Below, one piece after another: positions 42,894-51,177 of a stretch of DNA of 64,000 bases. The notes under the pieces were generated by a model. It worked only from the letters and a program-made list of their open reading frames with translations, did no database searches and had not been told where the DNA came from. Both the position numbers and the translations under genes were made by a program. Each line of letters begins with the position of its first letter. Positions within the stretch are counted from its first letter, which is position 1. Source of the DNA: Rikenellaceae bacterium (GTDB lineage Bacteria > Bacteroidota > Bacteroidia > Bacteroidales > Rikenellaceae); NCBI GenBank assembly GCA_015059845.1, contig SUZR01000004.1, forward strand, positions 148,982-212,981, written 5' to 3'.

Positions 42894-44138
42894 ATGTTAT
42901 ACTCACTTTTTCAACTGCTTGATGAGCGTTTTGACCTGCCCGGTGCAGGTGTGTTTCAATACATTTCGTTCCGCTCGGTGGTGGCCGTCATTCTGGCGTT
43001 GCTCATCACCATCTTCTTCGGCCGCAGCATTATCCGTATGTTGCAGCGCCACCAGATAGGCGAGGAGATTCGTGACCTCGGCCTTGAGGGGCAGCTCTCA
43101 AAAAAGGGCACGCCGACAATGGGCGGAGTGATAATCCTGCTGGCCGTGCTGGTGCCTATCCTGCTGGTGGGACGACTGGATAATATCTACGTGCAGCTGA
43201 TGATTATCTCGACCATCTGGTTGGGCGTATTGGGAGGCTTGGATGATTACATAAAAACCTTCCGCCACAATAAGGATGGCCTGAAGGGTAAGTTCAAGAT
43301 TGTCGGCCAGGTGGGTCTGGGCATTATCGTGGGTACGGTGATGTGCTTCTCGCAGGAGGTTGTCATCCGCGAGAAGATATCTACCCCCACCGAGAAGATT
43401 TATGTCAACCCCTCGGGTCAGACCGTTGTGGAGCGTGTTGAGACAGCCGTTATGGACCCCACGCCGCAGAAGACCACCAAGACCACAATCCCCTTCGTGA
43501 AGGATAACGAGTTCGACTACGGCTGGCTGGTGGGCGGCAACGACCTGCTGACGTGGCTGTTGTATATCGCCGTAGCGATATTTGTCGTCACGGCCGTCTC
43601 GAACGGAGCAAACCTGACGGACGGATTGGATGGCCTGCTTACGACGGTGTCGGTGCCGATAATGCTGGTGCTGGGTGCGCTGGCATATCTGTCGGGACAC
43701 ATCATCTATGCTAACTACCTGAATATTATGTATATCCCCGAGTCGGCCGAGCTTGTTGTCTTTGCCGCGGCGATGTGCGGTGCGCTGCTGGGATTCTTGT
43801 GGTACAACTCCTTCCCTGCGCAGATTTTTATGGGTGACACAGGCTCTTTGGCCATCGGAGGTATCATCGCGGTCTTTGCCCTCTGCATCCGCAAAGAGCT
43901 GCTGCTGCCGCTCTTGTGCGGTATCTTCCTGGTGGAGGCGGTGTCGGTGATGGCGCAGGTTAGTTACTTCAAATATACGAAGCGAAAATATGGCGAGGGA
44001 CGGCGCATACTGCTGATGGCGCCCCTGCATCACCACTTCCAGAAGAAGGGGCTGTTCGAGACGAAGATTGTTATGCGCTTCTTCATCATCTCGATTCTGC
44101 TCTGCGCAATGACATTGGTAACGTTGAAGATACGATAA
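42894..44138 (+). CDS. mraY: Phospho-MurNAc-pentapeptide translocase
   Basis: MraY transfers phospho-MurNAc-pentapeptide to undecaprenyl phosphate at the inner face of the membrane, making lipid I. The 414-residue protein has about ten helices and the motifs KKGTPTMGG, NGANLTDGLDGL, FMGDTGSLAIGG and APLHHHFQKKG. A soluble insert of about 60 residues (near 170-220, with TPTEKIYVNPSG and KTTIPFVKDNE) explains the extra length against the usual 360 and is typical of Bacteroidota. Identity is secure. Confidence 0.97.
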   Translation: MLYSLFQLLDERFDLPGAGVFQYISFRSVVAVILALLITIFFGRSIIRMLQRHQIGEEIRDLGLEGQLSKKGTPTMGGVIILLAVLVPILLVGRLDNIYVQLMIISTIWLGVLGGLDDYIKTFRHNKDGLKGKFKIVGQVGLGIIVGTVMCFSQEVVIREKISTPTEKIYVNPSGQTVVERVETAVMDPTPQKTTKTTIPFVKDNEFDYGWLVGGNDLLTWLLYIAVAIFVVTAVSNGANLTDGLDGLLTTVSVPIMLVLGALAYLSGHIIYANYLNIMYIPESAELVVFAAAMCGALLGFLWYNSFPAQIFMGDTGSLAIGGIIAVFALCIRKELLLPLLCGIFLVEAVSVMAQVSYFKYTKRKYGEGRRILLMAPLHHHFQKKGLFETKIVMRFFIISILLCAMTLVTLKIR

Positions 44139-44183
44139 AAAAGCGTAACTCTATTTTGAATTTTGCATTTTGAATTCTACATT

Positions 44184-45542
44184 ATGAAGAACATAGTAGT
44201 CTTAGGCGGCGGCATCAGCGGCTACGGCTCGGCGGTGCTGGCAAAGAAAAAGGGTCATAAGGTGTTCCTCTCGGACGCAGGACGTGTGGCAGACCGCTAC
44301 GCGAAGGTGCTTGACGAGTGGGGCGTAGAGTGGGAGCAGGGAGGCCATACGATGGAGCGCATCCTCGCGGCCGACCTTGTAGTGAAATCCCCCGGCATAC
44401 CCGAGAAGGCGGAGGTGGTGAAGGCTCTGCGTGCGCAGAATACGCCCATCATCTCGGAGATGGAGTTTGCCGCGAAGTATATGGGCAAGGCACGCACCAT
44501 CTGCATCACAGGCTCAAACGGCAAGACCACAACCACGTCGCTCATCTATAAGATTATGCGCGATGCGGGCGTGAACGTGGCCCTCGGCGGCAACATCGGC
44601 GAGAGCTTCGCCTATCAGGTGGCAACGGCCGAGTACGATTGGTATGTGCTGGAGCTCAGTTCGTTCCAGCTGGACGGTATGTACGACTTCCGCGCCGATG
44701 TGGGTGTGCTGATGAACATCACGCCCGACCACTTGGACCGCTACGACTACTCGTTCCAGAACTATGTCGATTCAAAGATGCGCATCACGCAGAATCAGCA
44801 CTCGCGCTCGTACTTTGTCTATTCGGCCGACGACGAGGTTATCGCCGCCGAGCTGGAGAAGCGCCCCGAGATGCGTATGCGTCAGCTGCCCTTTGCTGCG
44901 AAGGCGGCGGTGGCAAGTGGTGCGGGTGATGCCTTTCTGGTCGATGGCGAGTTTACGGCGCGCGTGGGTAAGAAGGCGGTGACTATCGACACCTCGAAGA
45001 TGAAAATCAAGGGTCTTCACAATGCCTACAACGCTATGGCGGCGGCTCTGGCTACGCTGGCAGCGGGTGTCGAGGCGGAGCAGATAGCACGTTCGATATA
45101 TGAGTTCTCGCCCGTGGAGCACCGTCTGGAGCCGGCAGGCGAAAAGGATGGCGTGCTGTGGATAAACGACTCAAAGGCCACCAATGTCGATTCGGTGTGG
45201 TACGCCCTGGAGAGTATGACACGCCCCGTGGTGTGGATTGCGGGCGGCACGGATAAGGGTAACGACTATGAGCCGCTGAAGGGCTTTGCACGCCAGAAGG
45301 TGAAGGCGCTCATCTGTATGGGCGTGGATAACGAGAAGCTCGTGCGCGAGTTTGAGGGCGTGGTGCCGAGGGTTATCAGCACCAGCACGATGGAGGATGC
45401 TATGCGTGCGGCGAAGGCGGAGGCCACGCAGGGCGATGTGGTGTTGCTCTCACCCGCCTGCGCAAGTTTCGACCTCTTCAAGAACTACGAGCAGCGCGGC
45501 GAGCTGTTCAAGCAGTGGGTTAAGGAGAATGTATTGAAATAG
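44184..45542 (+). CDS. murD: UDP-MurNAc-L-Ala:D-Glu ligase
   Basis: MurD adds D-glutamate to UDP-MurNAc-L-Ala. The start at 44184 (MKNIVVLGGG) places the Rossmann-like GGGISGYGSA at the N-terminus; the longer frame adds seven residues. The 452-residue ligase shows ITGSNGKTTTTSLIY (P-loop), ELSSFQLD, NITPDHLDRYDY, WINDSKATN and a C-terminal LLSPACASFDLFKNYEQRG. A TTTTGAATT-rich leader (44151-44178) precedes it. Identity is secure. Confidence 0.96.
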   Translation: MKNIVVLGGGISGYGSAVLAKKKGHKVFLSDAGRVADRYAKVLDEWGVEWEQGGHTMERILAADLVVKSPGIPEKAEVVKALRAQNTPIISEMEFAAKYMGKARTICITGSNGKTTTTSLIYKIMRDAGVNVALGGNIGESFAYQVATAEYDWYVLELSSFQLDGMYDFRADVGVLMNITPDHLDRYDYSFQNYVDSKMRITQNQHSRSYFVYSADDEVIAAELEKRPEMRMRQLPFAAKAAVASGAGDAFLVDGEFTARVGKKAVTIDTSKMKIKGLHNAYNAMAAALATLAAGVEAEQIARSIYEFSPVEHRLEPAGEKDGVLWINDSKATNVDSVWYALESMTRPVVWIAGGTDKGNDYEPLKGFARQKVKALICMGVDNEKLVREFEGVVPRVISTSTMEDAMRAAKAEATQGDVVLLSPACASFDLFKNYEQRGELFKQWVKENVLK

Positions 45543-45610
45543 GAATTATAGGTGCTGTAAGTATTATAGGCAAGGCCCTATAACACCTATTGCACTTATA
45601 ACACTTATAA
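45542..45610. repeat. 9-bp-unit palindromic element (copy 11)
   Basis: Left arm of three units (one with CTG for TAT), spacer GCAAGGCC, right arm of three inverted units. It is inside the cluster, between murD and ftsW. Confidence 0.85.
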
Positions 45611-45620
45611 AAAAGAGAAA

Positions 45621-46985
45621 ATGGCAGAGATAGATTACAGCAAACATATTATACGCGAGAATGTGGCTGCGGAGGCGCGTGAGGCTTTGGCCGAGGGCGA
45701 GGATGTGGCCGTGCGTGCAGATTTGGTTGACGAGGTCGCCGAGGCGGATGATACGCCCCGCGAGAGCGGCTTCGTGGAGACCGTCAAGCGTCTGTTTGGT
45801 GGCGACCGCGTGCTGTGGGTCATCATCACTGCGCTGATGACTATCTCGGTGCTGGTGGTTTACTCCTCAACGGCAAAGATGGCGTATATGCCCTCGTCGG
45901 GCTCCTCGACGACCGAGTTCCTGCACTCGCAGCTGGGACTGCTGGCGATATGTGTTGTGGCGCTCTTTGCCACGCATCGCTTCAATAGCGACTTCTACCG
46001 CAAGGTGTCGTACCTCGTATTCTTCGGTGGCGTGGGACTCACTATGGCGGTATATTTCGTCGGCACGGCCTCGATAAATGGCGCGGCACGCTGGATAAAT
46101 ATCTTCGGATTCCAATTTCAGCCCTCCGAGCTGCTCAAGATAGGTATTATTATGTATCTGGCACGCGCGCTGGCCGACCGCCAGTCGAAGATTTCCACGA
46201 TGCAGATTGTCCCCACGCTCAAGTTCTGGAAGTGGGGCGACCCCAAGCAGTTGCGCATCTGGCGTCAGGGCGGATTGCATATCTTCCTGCCTATTGTGCT
46301 GTCGTGTATGGTCATTATGCCTGCGCACACCTCCTCGGCGGTGCTGGTCTTTGGTATCTCGCTGGTGTTGTTGTATATCGGTCGCGTGAATGGTACCGAG
46401 ATTTTGCGTGTTATATTGTGGGCCGTTGTGGGTGCTGCCCTTGTGGGTATTCTTGGTCTGGGTCGTAGCCATACGGCGGGCGGGCGTATCGAGACGTGGA
46501 TAGATGTCTGGACGCAGGACCGCACGAAGATTGAGGTGCAGGACCTGAGCGACACCGAGCGCGCGATGATTGCCATCTACAACGGTGGCGTGATGGGCCG
46601 CGGTGCGGGCCAGAGTAGTATGCGTGTGGAGATGACACACCCCGAGAGCGACTACGCCTTTGCACTGTTTGTGGAGGAGTACGGAATCGTTATTGCAGCG
46701 ATTCTCATTGCGTTGTACGTGTGGGTATTCTTCCGCGCCATAGAGATTTTCAAGCAATGCCCCGAAAAATACCCCTCGCTGCTATCGCTGGGCGTGGCGC
46801 TGCTGATAACCGTGCAGGCGCTGCTGCATATTATGGTGGCGGTGAACATCCTGCCCGAGACGGGACAGCCCCTGCCGCTCATCTCGCGCGGTGGCTCGTC
46901 GCTGCTCTTCACATCTATTGGTCTGGGTATGATTCTCAGCGTCAGCCGCCAGAATCTGGAGGGCTCGTACACGAAGGAGGAGTAA
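45621..46985 (+). CDS. ftsW: Septal peptidoglycan glycosyltransferase (SEDS family)
   Basis: FtsW polymerises lipid II at the septum in partnership with FtsI. The 454-residue protein has an N-terminal acidic cytoplasmic tail (about 1-60), then about ten helices with SEDS motifs: GAARWINIFGFQFQPSELLKIGIIMYLARALA, MPAHTSSAVLV, GGVMGRGAGQSSMR, DYAFALFVEEYG and LPLISRGGSSLL. The long tail is a lineage feature. In most bacteria murG and murC would follow; here a lactonase gene follows, so the cluster stops. The position after murD favours FtsW over RodA. Confidence 0.93.
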   Translation: MAEIDYSKHIIRENVAAEAREALAEGEDVAVRADLVDEVAEADDTPRESGFVETVKRLFGGDRVLWVIITALMTISVLVVYSSTAKMAYMPSSGSSTTEFLHSQLGLLAICVVALFATHRFNSDFYRKVSYLVFFGGVGLTMAVYFVGTASINGAARWINIFGFQFQPSELLKIGIIMYLARALADRQSKISTMQIVPTLKFWKWGDPKQLRIWRQGGLHIFLPIVLSCMVIMPAHTSSAVLVFGISLVLLYIGRVNGTEILRVILWAVVGAALVGILGLGRSHTAGGRIETWIDVWTQDRTKIEVQDLSDTERAMIAIYNGGVMGRGAGQSSMRVEMTHPESDYAFALFVEEYGIVIAAILIALYVWVFFRAIEIFKQCPEKYPSLLSLGVALLITVQALLHIMVAVNILPETGQPLPLISRGGSSLLFTSIGLGMILSVSRQNLEGSYTKEE

Positions 46986-46988
46986 GAT

Positions 46989-48035
46989 ATGAGAAGCGTT
47001 ATAATTCTTTTACTTTTGACCCTTGCGGCCTGCGCACCAACGAAGCAGCCGCTGACGTTGCTCGTCGGCACATACACCTCTGCCACGAGTCAGGGCATAT
47101 ATCGCACTACATTTGACCCCGCAACGGGGAGCCTCTCGCCGGCCGAGCTGGTCGTGGAGGTTGATAACCCTTCATATCTCGCACTTGCCGAGGATGGGAG
47201 GCTGCTCTATGCTGTGAGTGAGGGCGGCCGTGCGAAGGACTCTGCACTGAATGCCTACCGCTATGATGCGGCGACAGATACATATAAGCTGCTTTCACGC
47301 CGCCCAACGGGTGCATCGCCCTGCTATGTGGCCCTGCACGACGGCTATGCCTATACGGCAAACTATACAGGAGGCTCGCTGACACGTTTCCCCATTGCTG
47401 AGGATGGCTCGATAGGCGAGGGTGTGGAGCTGTGCTATGAGCCCAAGCAGGGTCGCGCATCGCATATCCACGGCGTATTCCCCTCGCCCGATGGAGGGTC
47501 GATATATGTCACTGACCTGGGTCGCAGCGAGATTTTTCAGCTGGTTGACGGCGTGGAGCAATCCCGCACGGCGCTGCCGATGGGTCGTGGACCACGACAT
47601 ATGGCCTTCTCGAAGGATGGAGCTGTGGCCTATGCGCTGAATGAGTTGTCGGGAACGGTGGCGGTGTTCGATATCGAGCCGCAGGGACTGAGCCTCAAAC
47701 AGGAGATAGCCTCCGACAGTGTGGGTGGTGGCGGCTCAGCCGATATTCACCTCTCGCCCGATGGACGCTTTCTCTACGCCAGCAATCGCCTGAAGGAGGA
47801 TGGAATCTCAACCTTCGAGGTGGCTGAGGGCGGTGAGCTGCGTAAGATAGATTACACACATACGGGTCGTCACCCGCGCAACTTCACGCTTACGCCTGCG
47901 GGGGATTACCTTCTGGTTGCGGTGCGTGATGATGACCGCATAGAGGTTTTTCGCCGCGATGCAGCGACAGGAGTGCTTACGGCAACGGGCGTGACGCTCG
48001 ACATCAGTCGCCCGGTATGTCTGGTGTGGAGATAA
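46989..48035 (+). CDS. Lactonase-family beta-propeller lipoprotein
   Basis: The 348-residue protein has a signal/lipobox at about residue 15 (LLTLAACAPT) and a seven-bladed propeller of the 6-phosphogluconolactonase (YkgB/Pgl) type: LLVGTYTSATSQGIYR at the start, HIHGVFPSPDGGSIYVTDLG, RGPRHMAFSKDG and HPRNFTLTPAGDYLLVA. Cytosolic members hydrolyse 6-phosphogluconolactone; exported members have other, mostly unknown, substrates. It starts 3 bp after ftsW, at the place where murG normally lies. Confidence 0.82.
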   Translation: MRSVIILLLLTLAACAPTKQPLTLLVGTYTSATSQGIYRTTFDPATGSLSPAELVVEVDNPSYLALAEDGRLLYAVSEGGRAKDSALNAYRYDAATDTYKLLSRRPTGASPCYVALHDGYAYTANYTGGSLTRFPIAEDGSIGEGVELCYEPKQGRASHIHGVFPSPDGGSIYVTDLGRSEIFQLVDGVEQSRTALPMGRGPRHMAFSKDGAVAYALNELSGTVAVFDIEPQGLSLKQEIASDSVGGGGSADIHLSPDGRFLYASNRLKEDGISTFEVAEGGELRKIDYTHTGRHPRNFTLTPAGDYLLVAVRDDDRIEVFRRDAATGVLTATGVTLDISRPVCLVWR

Positions 48036-48066
48036 AAACGGCCGCAGGCCAATGAATATAAATATT

Positions 48067-48468
48067 ATGAGCGAAGTAAGACTTGATAAATACCTTTGGG
48101 CCGTGCGCGTGTTTAAGACTCGTTCGGACGCGGCCGATGCCATTCGCAACAACCGCGTGATGGTGAACGACGCCTATGCCAAGCCATCACGCGAGGTGAA
48201 GCAGGGCGATATAATATCTGTAAAACGAATGCCTGTAACGTATCGTTACAAGGTGCTGGAGCTGGTTTCGAGCCGTCAGGGCGCGAAGAATGTACCCCAA
48301 TATTGTCTTAACATCACCCCGCAGGAGGAGCTCGATAAGCTGCTCACGCCGCGTGAGACCATCTTCGTCTTCCGCGAGCGCGGCACGGGCCGACCCACAA
48401 AGAAGGAGCGCCGCGAGATAGATGCCCTGATGGAGGGGATGTATTTCGAAGAAGAGGATTTGGAGTAG
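48067..48468 (+). CDS. S4-domain RNA-binding protein (Hsp15-like)
   Basis: The 133-residue protein opens SEVRLDKYLWAVRVFKTRSDAADAIRNNRVMVND, the S4 RNA-binding fold, and has the Hsp15-type tail EERGTGRPTKKERREID. Hsp15 binds free 50S subunits carrying stalled nascent chains and helps recycle them. The start at 48067 is chosen to begin at the S4 motif; the longer frame adds MNINI. A strong terminator follows. Confidence 0.85.
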   Translation: MSEVRLDKYLWAVRVFKTRSDAADAIRNNRVMVNDAYAKPSREVKQGDIISVKRMPVTYRYKVLELVSSRQGAKNVPQYCLNITPQEELDKLLTPRETIFVFRERGTGRPTKKERREIDALMEGMYFEEEDLE

Positions 48469-48483
48469 GAATAGGAGAGAAAT

Positions 48484-48515
48484 AAAAAAGCTGTCCTTTT
48501 GGACAGCTTTTTTTG
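48484..48515 (+). terminator. Terminator after the S4-domain gene
   Basis: AAAAAAGCTGTCC-TTTT-GGACAGCTTTTTTT: an A-rich left arm and T-rich right arm, so it can work in both directions. Confidence 0.92.
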
Positions 48516-48545
48516 TTTATATAATATTTAGGAATTGTATAATAA

Positions 48546-48646
48546 GAGGGTTTTCAAGGCTTGCGCAGTCCGAGAAAGCGGAGTTTACTCGGCGTAAATG
48601 AGCATTTCGAGGACAAGCGTAACGCAGAAAACACCTTATTAGACAA
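48546..48646. repeat. Large imperfect palindrome, family 2 (diverged copy, inverted)
   Basis: Read on the minus strand it shares the layout of copies A and B: the edge TTGTCTAATAAGG, AAATGCTCATTTACGCCGAGT around the centre and CTCCGCTTT after it. Many bases differ. It lies between the terminator and the phosphate-transporter stop codon. Confidence 0.6.
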
Positions 48647-48649
48647 TTT

Positions 48650-50875
48650 CTATCGGCCCACCTGCATCCAGTTCTTCTGCACTCCCGCGTGCTCGAGGAA
48701 GTAACGCTGAGCCTTCAGGAGGTTACGTGCCTGAAGCACCATAGCCTTGGTCTCGCTCAGTACGGTGAGGTAGAACATACTTGCCTTGGTGTTACCCTCG
48801 CCAGCGTTGATACGCACCAACTCCGACTTTGTGGTTGTGGCGATGCGCTCGAACAACTCGTCACGCATAGTCAATACGATGTCGATGTCGGTAAAGTTAT
48901 TCTCGGTAATCATACGGTTGATGCTGCCGTAAATCTCGGCCACGTCGTCGTTGATATGCTTGAGGTCCGAAATCTGCTCCTCCGAGAGTCCCTTATGGTT
49001 GTTGTCGATGTGGTCGAAGGCGGGGCGTGTGATGTGCACCAGCGCCTTAGCCATCTCGTTCAGGTAGTCCACAACCTGAATGTAGTAGAGCGAGAGCTCC
49101 AGGCCCGAGCCCTTCATCTTGCGCAGGGCGGGCATAAGGCTATATTTAATCTTGTGGCACTCGTCGTACATCTCGTCCGATTGACGTACCAGCTCCTTCA
49201 ACGCCTTACGGTCCTCCTTGAACACAGCCACCAACGTGCGGTCGTAAACCTGTGTTGAGGTCTTCATCATCTGGCATACCTCGCCAAGAACGCTATCTAC
49301 GGTGCCATTCTCAACAGCCTTCTCAGGCATAGCATCCTTCTTAGAACTCTTGAGATTGCTCTTGATAAGCATATATGCGCAGGCCAGCGTAACCACCGCA
49401 AATGCAGCCGTGCCGCCCCAGATGAGCAACAGACCCACAACAATTGCTATAACGAATGCGCCGATACCCGTAACGAACCAACCCATCACTACGGTCATAA
49501 CGCCCGTGATGCGGTGTACGGCCGACTCACGACCCCACGCCTTATCGGCCAGCGACGAACCCATCGCCACCATAAAACATACGTATGTAGTAGAGAGGGG
49601 CAACTTGAGCGACGTACCTACCGAGATAAGCAACGCAGCGGTTGTGATGTTCACTACGGCACGAATCTTATCGTAAGGAGCGCCATTCTTCTCCACATCC
49701 TCATATACGAAACGCTTGCCCACAAACTCCTGCACCGACTGCGGGATAACCTTATCGAGGAAGTTCGACATACCGATTGAGGCGCGTACGATAGAGCGTG
49801 AGAAGACGTTTGAGTTAACCTCGCCCTCCACCTCGTCGCCGTGACCAGCCAACGAAATCTCAGTCTGCGACACATTGAGCGACTTGGTAGATGTCCAGAG
49901 CGTGATAATCATAATCACACCTGAGAGCAAAATCCAGATAAACTGTGCGGGCAGATTCTCGTTCAGAGCCTCCATCAGGATAGATGTTGAGCCCGCCTCG
50001 CTGGCAATCTTATATGCGTCCAAACCTGCGATGGGCACACCGATAAAGTTCACAAGGTCGTTACCCGCGAAGGCCAGCGCCAATGCGAAGGTACCCAAGA
50101 GGATATTTATACGGAGGATATTCACGCGGAACATCTGCACAAATGCCAGCAGCACAGAGCAGGTAATCCAGCAGAGGATAAGCGCGAGCAGGAGGTTGTC
50201 GCTAATCCACGCATACATTGCCGTACCCGCCAGCACGCCCTTCAGCGCCTTAAATACAGCGAAGTAGGCGATAGCTGTGAACGACAGACCGCACCACATA
50301 GCACCCGTCTTGCGGAACATCTCGAAGTAACGGAACGAGAACAAAAGGCGTGAAATCCACATAATCAACGTACCGAAGATGAATGCGATAAGCACCGACA
50401 AGAGGATTGCCGAAATCACACCCATAGCACGTGTGGTGTTGATAAATCCGCCCAGCGAGCCGATTGTGAGCGAGGGGTCGCCCGAAATTTTATACAATGA
50501 AACAGCGATAGCGGCACCCAACAACGAGAAGACCAACGCAACGGTGGTCGAGGTGGGCAGACCCAGCGAGTTGTAGATATCCAGCAGGATAACGTTGGCG
50601 AACATCACACTCACGTAGAGAATCATAATCTCGTGGAAGGTGAACAGGCCGGGGTTGAACATACCGCTACGTGCAACCTCCATCATACCCGATGAGGTCA
50701 ACACACCGATGATGATACCGACTGAAGCAACAGCCAAAATAGTACGCATCTTTGCCACCTTTGAACCGATGGCAGCGTTAAGGAAGTTTACGGCGTCGTT
50801 TGTTACGCCGACATAGAGTCCCGAGATAGCCAGGATGGCCAGCACGGCAAGCATTACTGTGTATAACACGCTCAT
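48650..50875 (-). CDS. PiT-family phosphate transporter with PhoU-like C-terminal domain
   Basis: The 741-residue protein has PiT helices over about residues 1-500: GLYVGVTNDAVNFLNAAIGSKVA near the N-terminus, NSLGLPTSTT, and, in the second half, LPLSTTYVCFMVAMGSSLADKAWG. Residues about 530-741 are soluble and helical (ALKELVRQSDEMYDECHKIKY), resembling the DUF47/PhoU regulator usually encoded by a separate gene. It takes up phosphate using a cation gradient. The fusion couples transporter and presumed regulator. A -7 box lies about 55 bp upstream. Confidence 0.9.
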   Translation of the reverse strand: MSVLYTVMLAVLAILAISGLYVGVTNDAVNFLNAAIGSKVAKMRTILAVASVGIIIGVLTSSGMMEVARSGMFNPGLFTFHEIMILYVSVMFANVILLDIYNSLGLPTSTTVALVFSLLGAAIAVSLYKISGDPSLTIGSLGGFINTTRAMGVISAILLSVLIAFIFGTLIMWISRLLFSFRYFEMFRKTGAMWCGLSFTAIAYFAVFKALKGVLAGTAMYAWISDNLLLALILCWITCSVLLAFVQMFRVNILRINILLGTFALALAFAGNDLVNFIGVPIAGLDAYKIASEAGSTSILMEALNENLPAQFIWILLSGVIMIITLWTSTKSLNVSQTEISLAGHGDEVEGEVNSNVFSRSIVRASIGMSNFLDKVIPQSVQEFVGKRFVYEDVEKNGAPYDKIRAVVNITTAALLISVGTSLKLPLSTTYVCFMVAMGSSLADKAWGRESAVHRITGVMTVVMGWFVTGIGAFVIAIVVGLLLIWGGTAAFAVVTLACAYMLIKSNLKSSKKDAMPEKAVENGTVDSVLGEVCQMMKTSTQVYDRTLVAVFKEDRKALKELVRQSDEMYDECHKIKYSLMPALRKMKGSGLELSLYYIQVVDYLNEMAKALVHITRPAFDHIDNNHKGLSEEQISDLKHINDDVAEIYGSINRMITENNFTDIDIVLTMRDELFERIATTTKSELVRINAGEGNTKASMFYLTVLSETKAMVLQARNLLKAQRYFLEHAGVQKNWMQVGR

Positions 50876-50928
50876 AATTAAATGGTTTCGTCCCTTGCGC
50901 TAAGCGTTTAGGGCGCATTTCTGTTTCC

Positions 50929-50936
50929 AAAGATAA
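50929..50936 (-). promoter_or_regulatory. -7 box of the phosphate-transporter gene
   Basis: On the minus strand the sequence reads TATCTTTG, an exact TAnnTTTG match, giving a leader of about 50 nt. No -33 TTTG was found at 19-20 bp. Confidence 0.5.
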
Positions 50937-51088
50937 TATATCTGCACCAATCTGCGATACATTTCGTCCATTGTTAACGATTATTTAACGCATCGGCAAA
51001 GTCGCTAACAGGCAATCTTATTATTGCTCTTGCAACGGCTATAACACTTATCGTACATATATCGCCCAATAATTATAATATTTTTTGT

Positions 51089-51096
51089 ATCTTTGT
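51089..51096 (+). promoter_or_regulatory. -7 box of leuS
   Basis: TATCTTTG is an exact TAnnTTTG match, placing the start near 51103 and the leuS ATG (51178) about 75 nt downstream. The leader is A-rich before the start codon. Confidence 0.55.
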
Positions 51097-51177
51097 CGGT
51101 TAGAGGTTGTCGTGCCCCCGATACGAGGCCCGCGACCCCTTCAAAAAAGAACAAAAAAAACAAAAACAGATACAACT

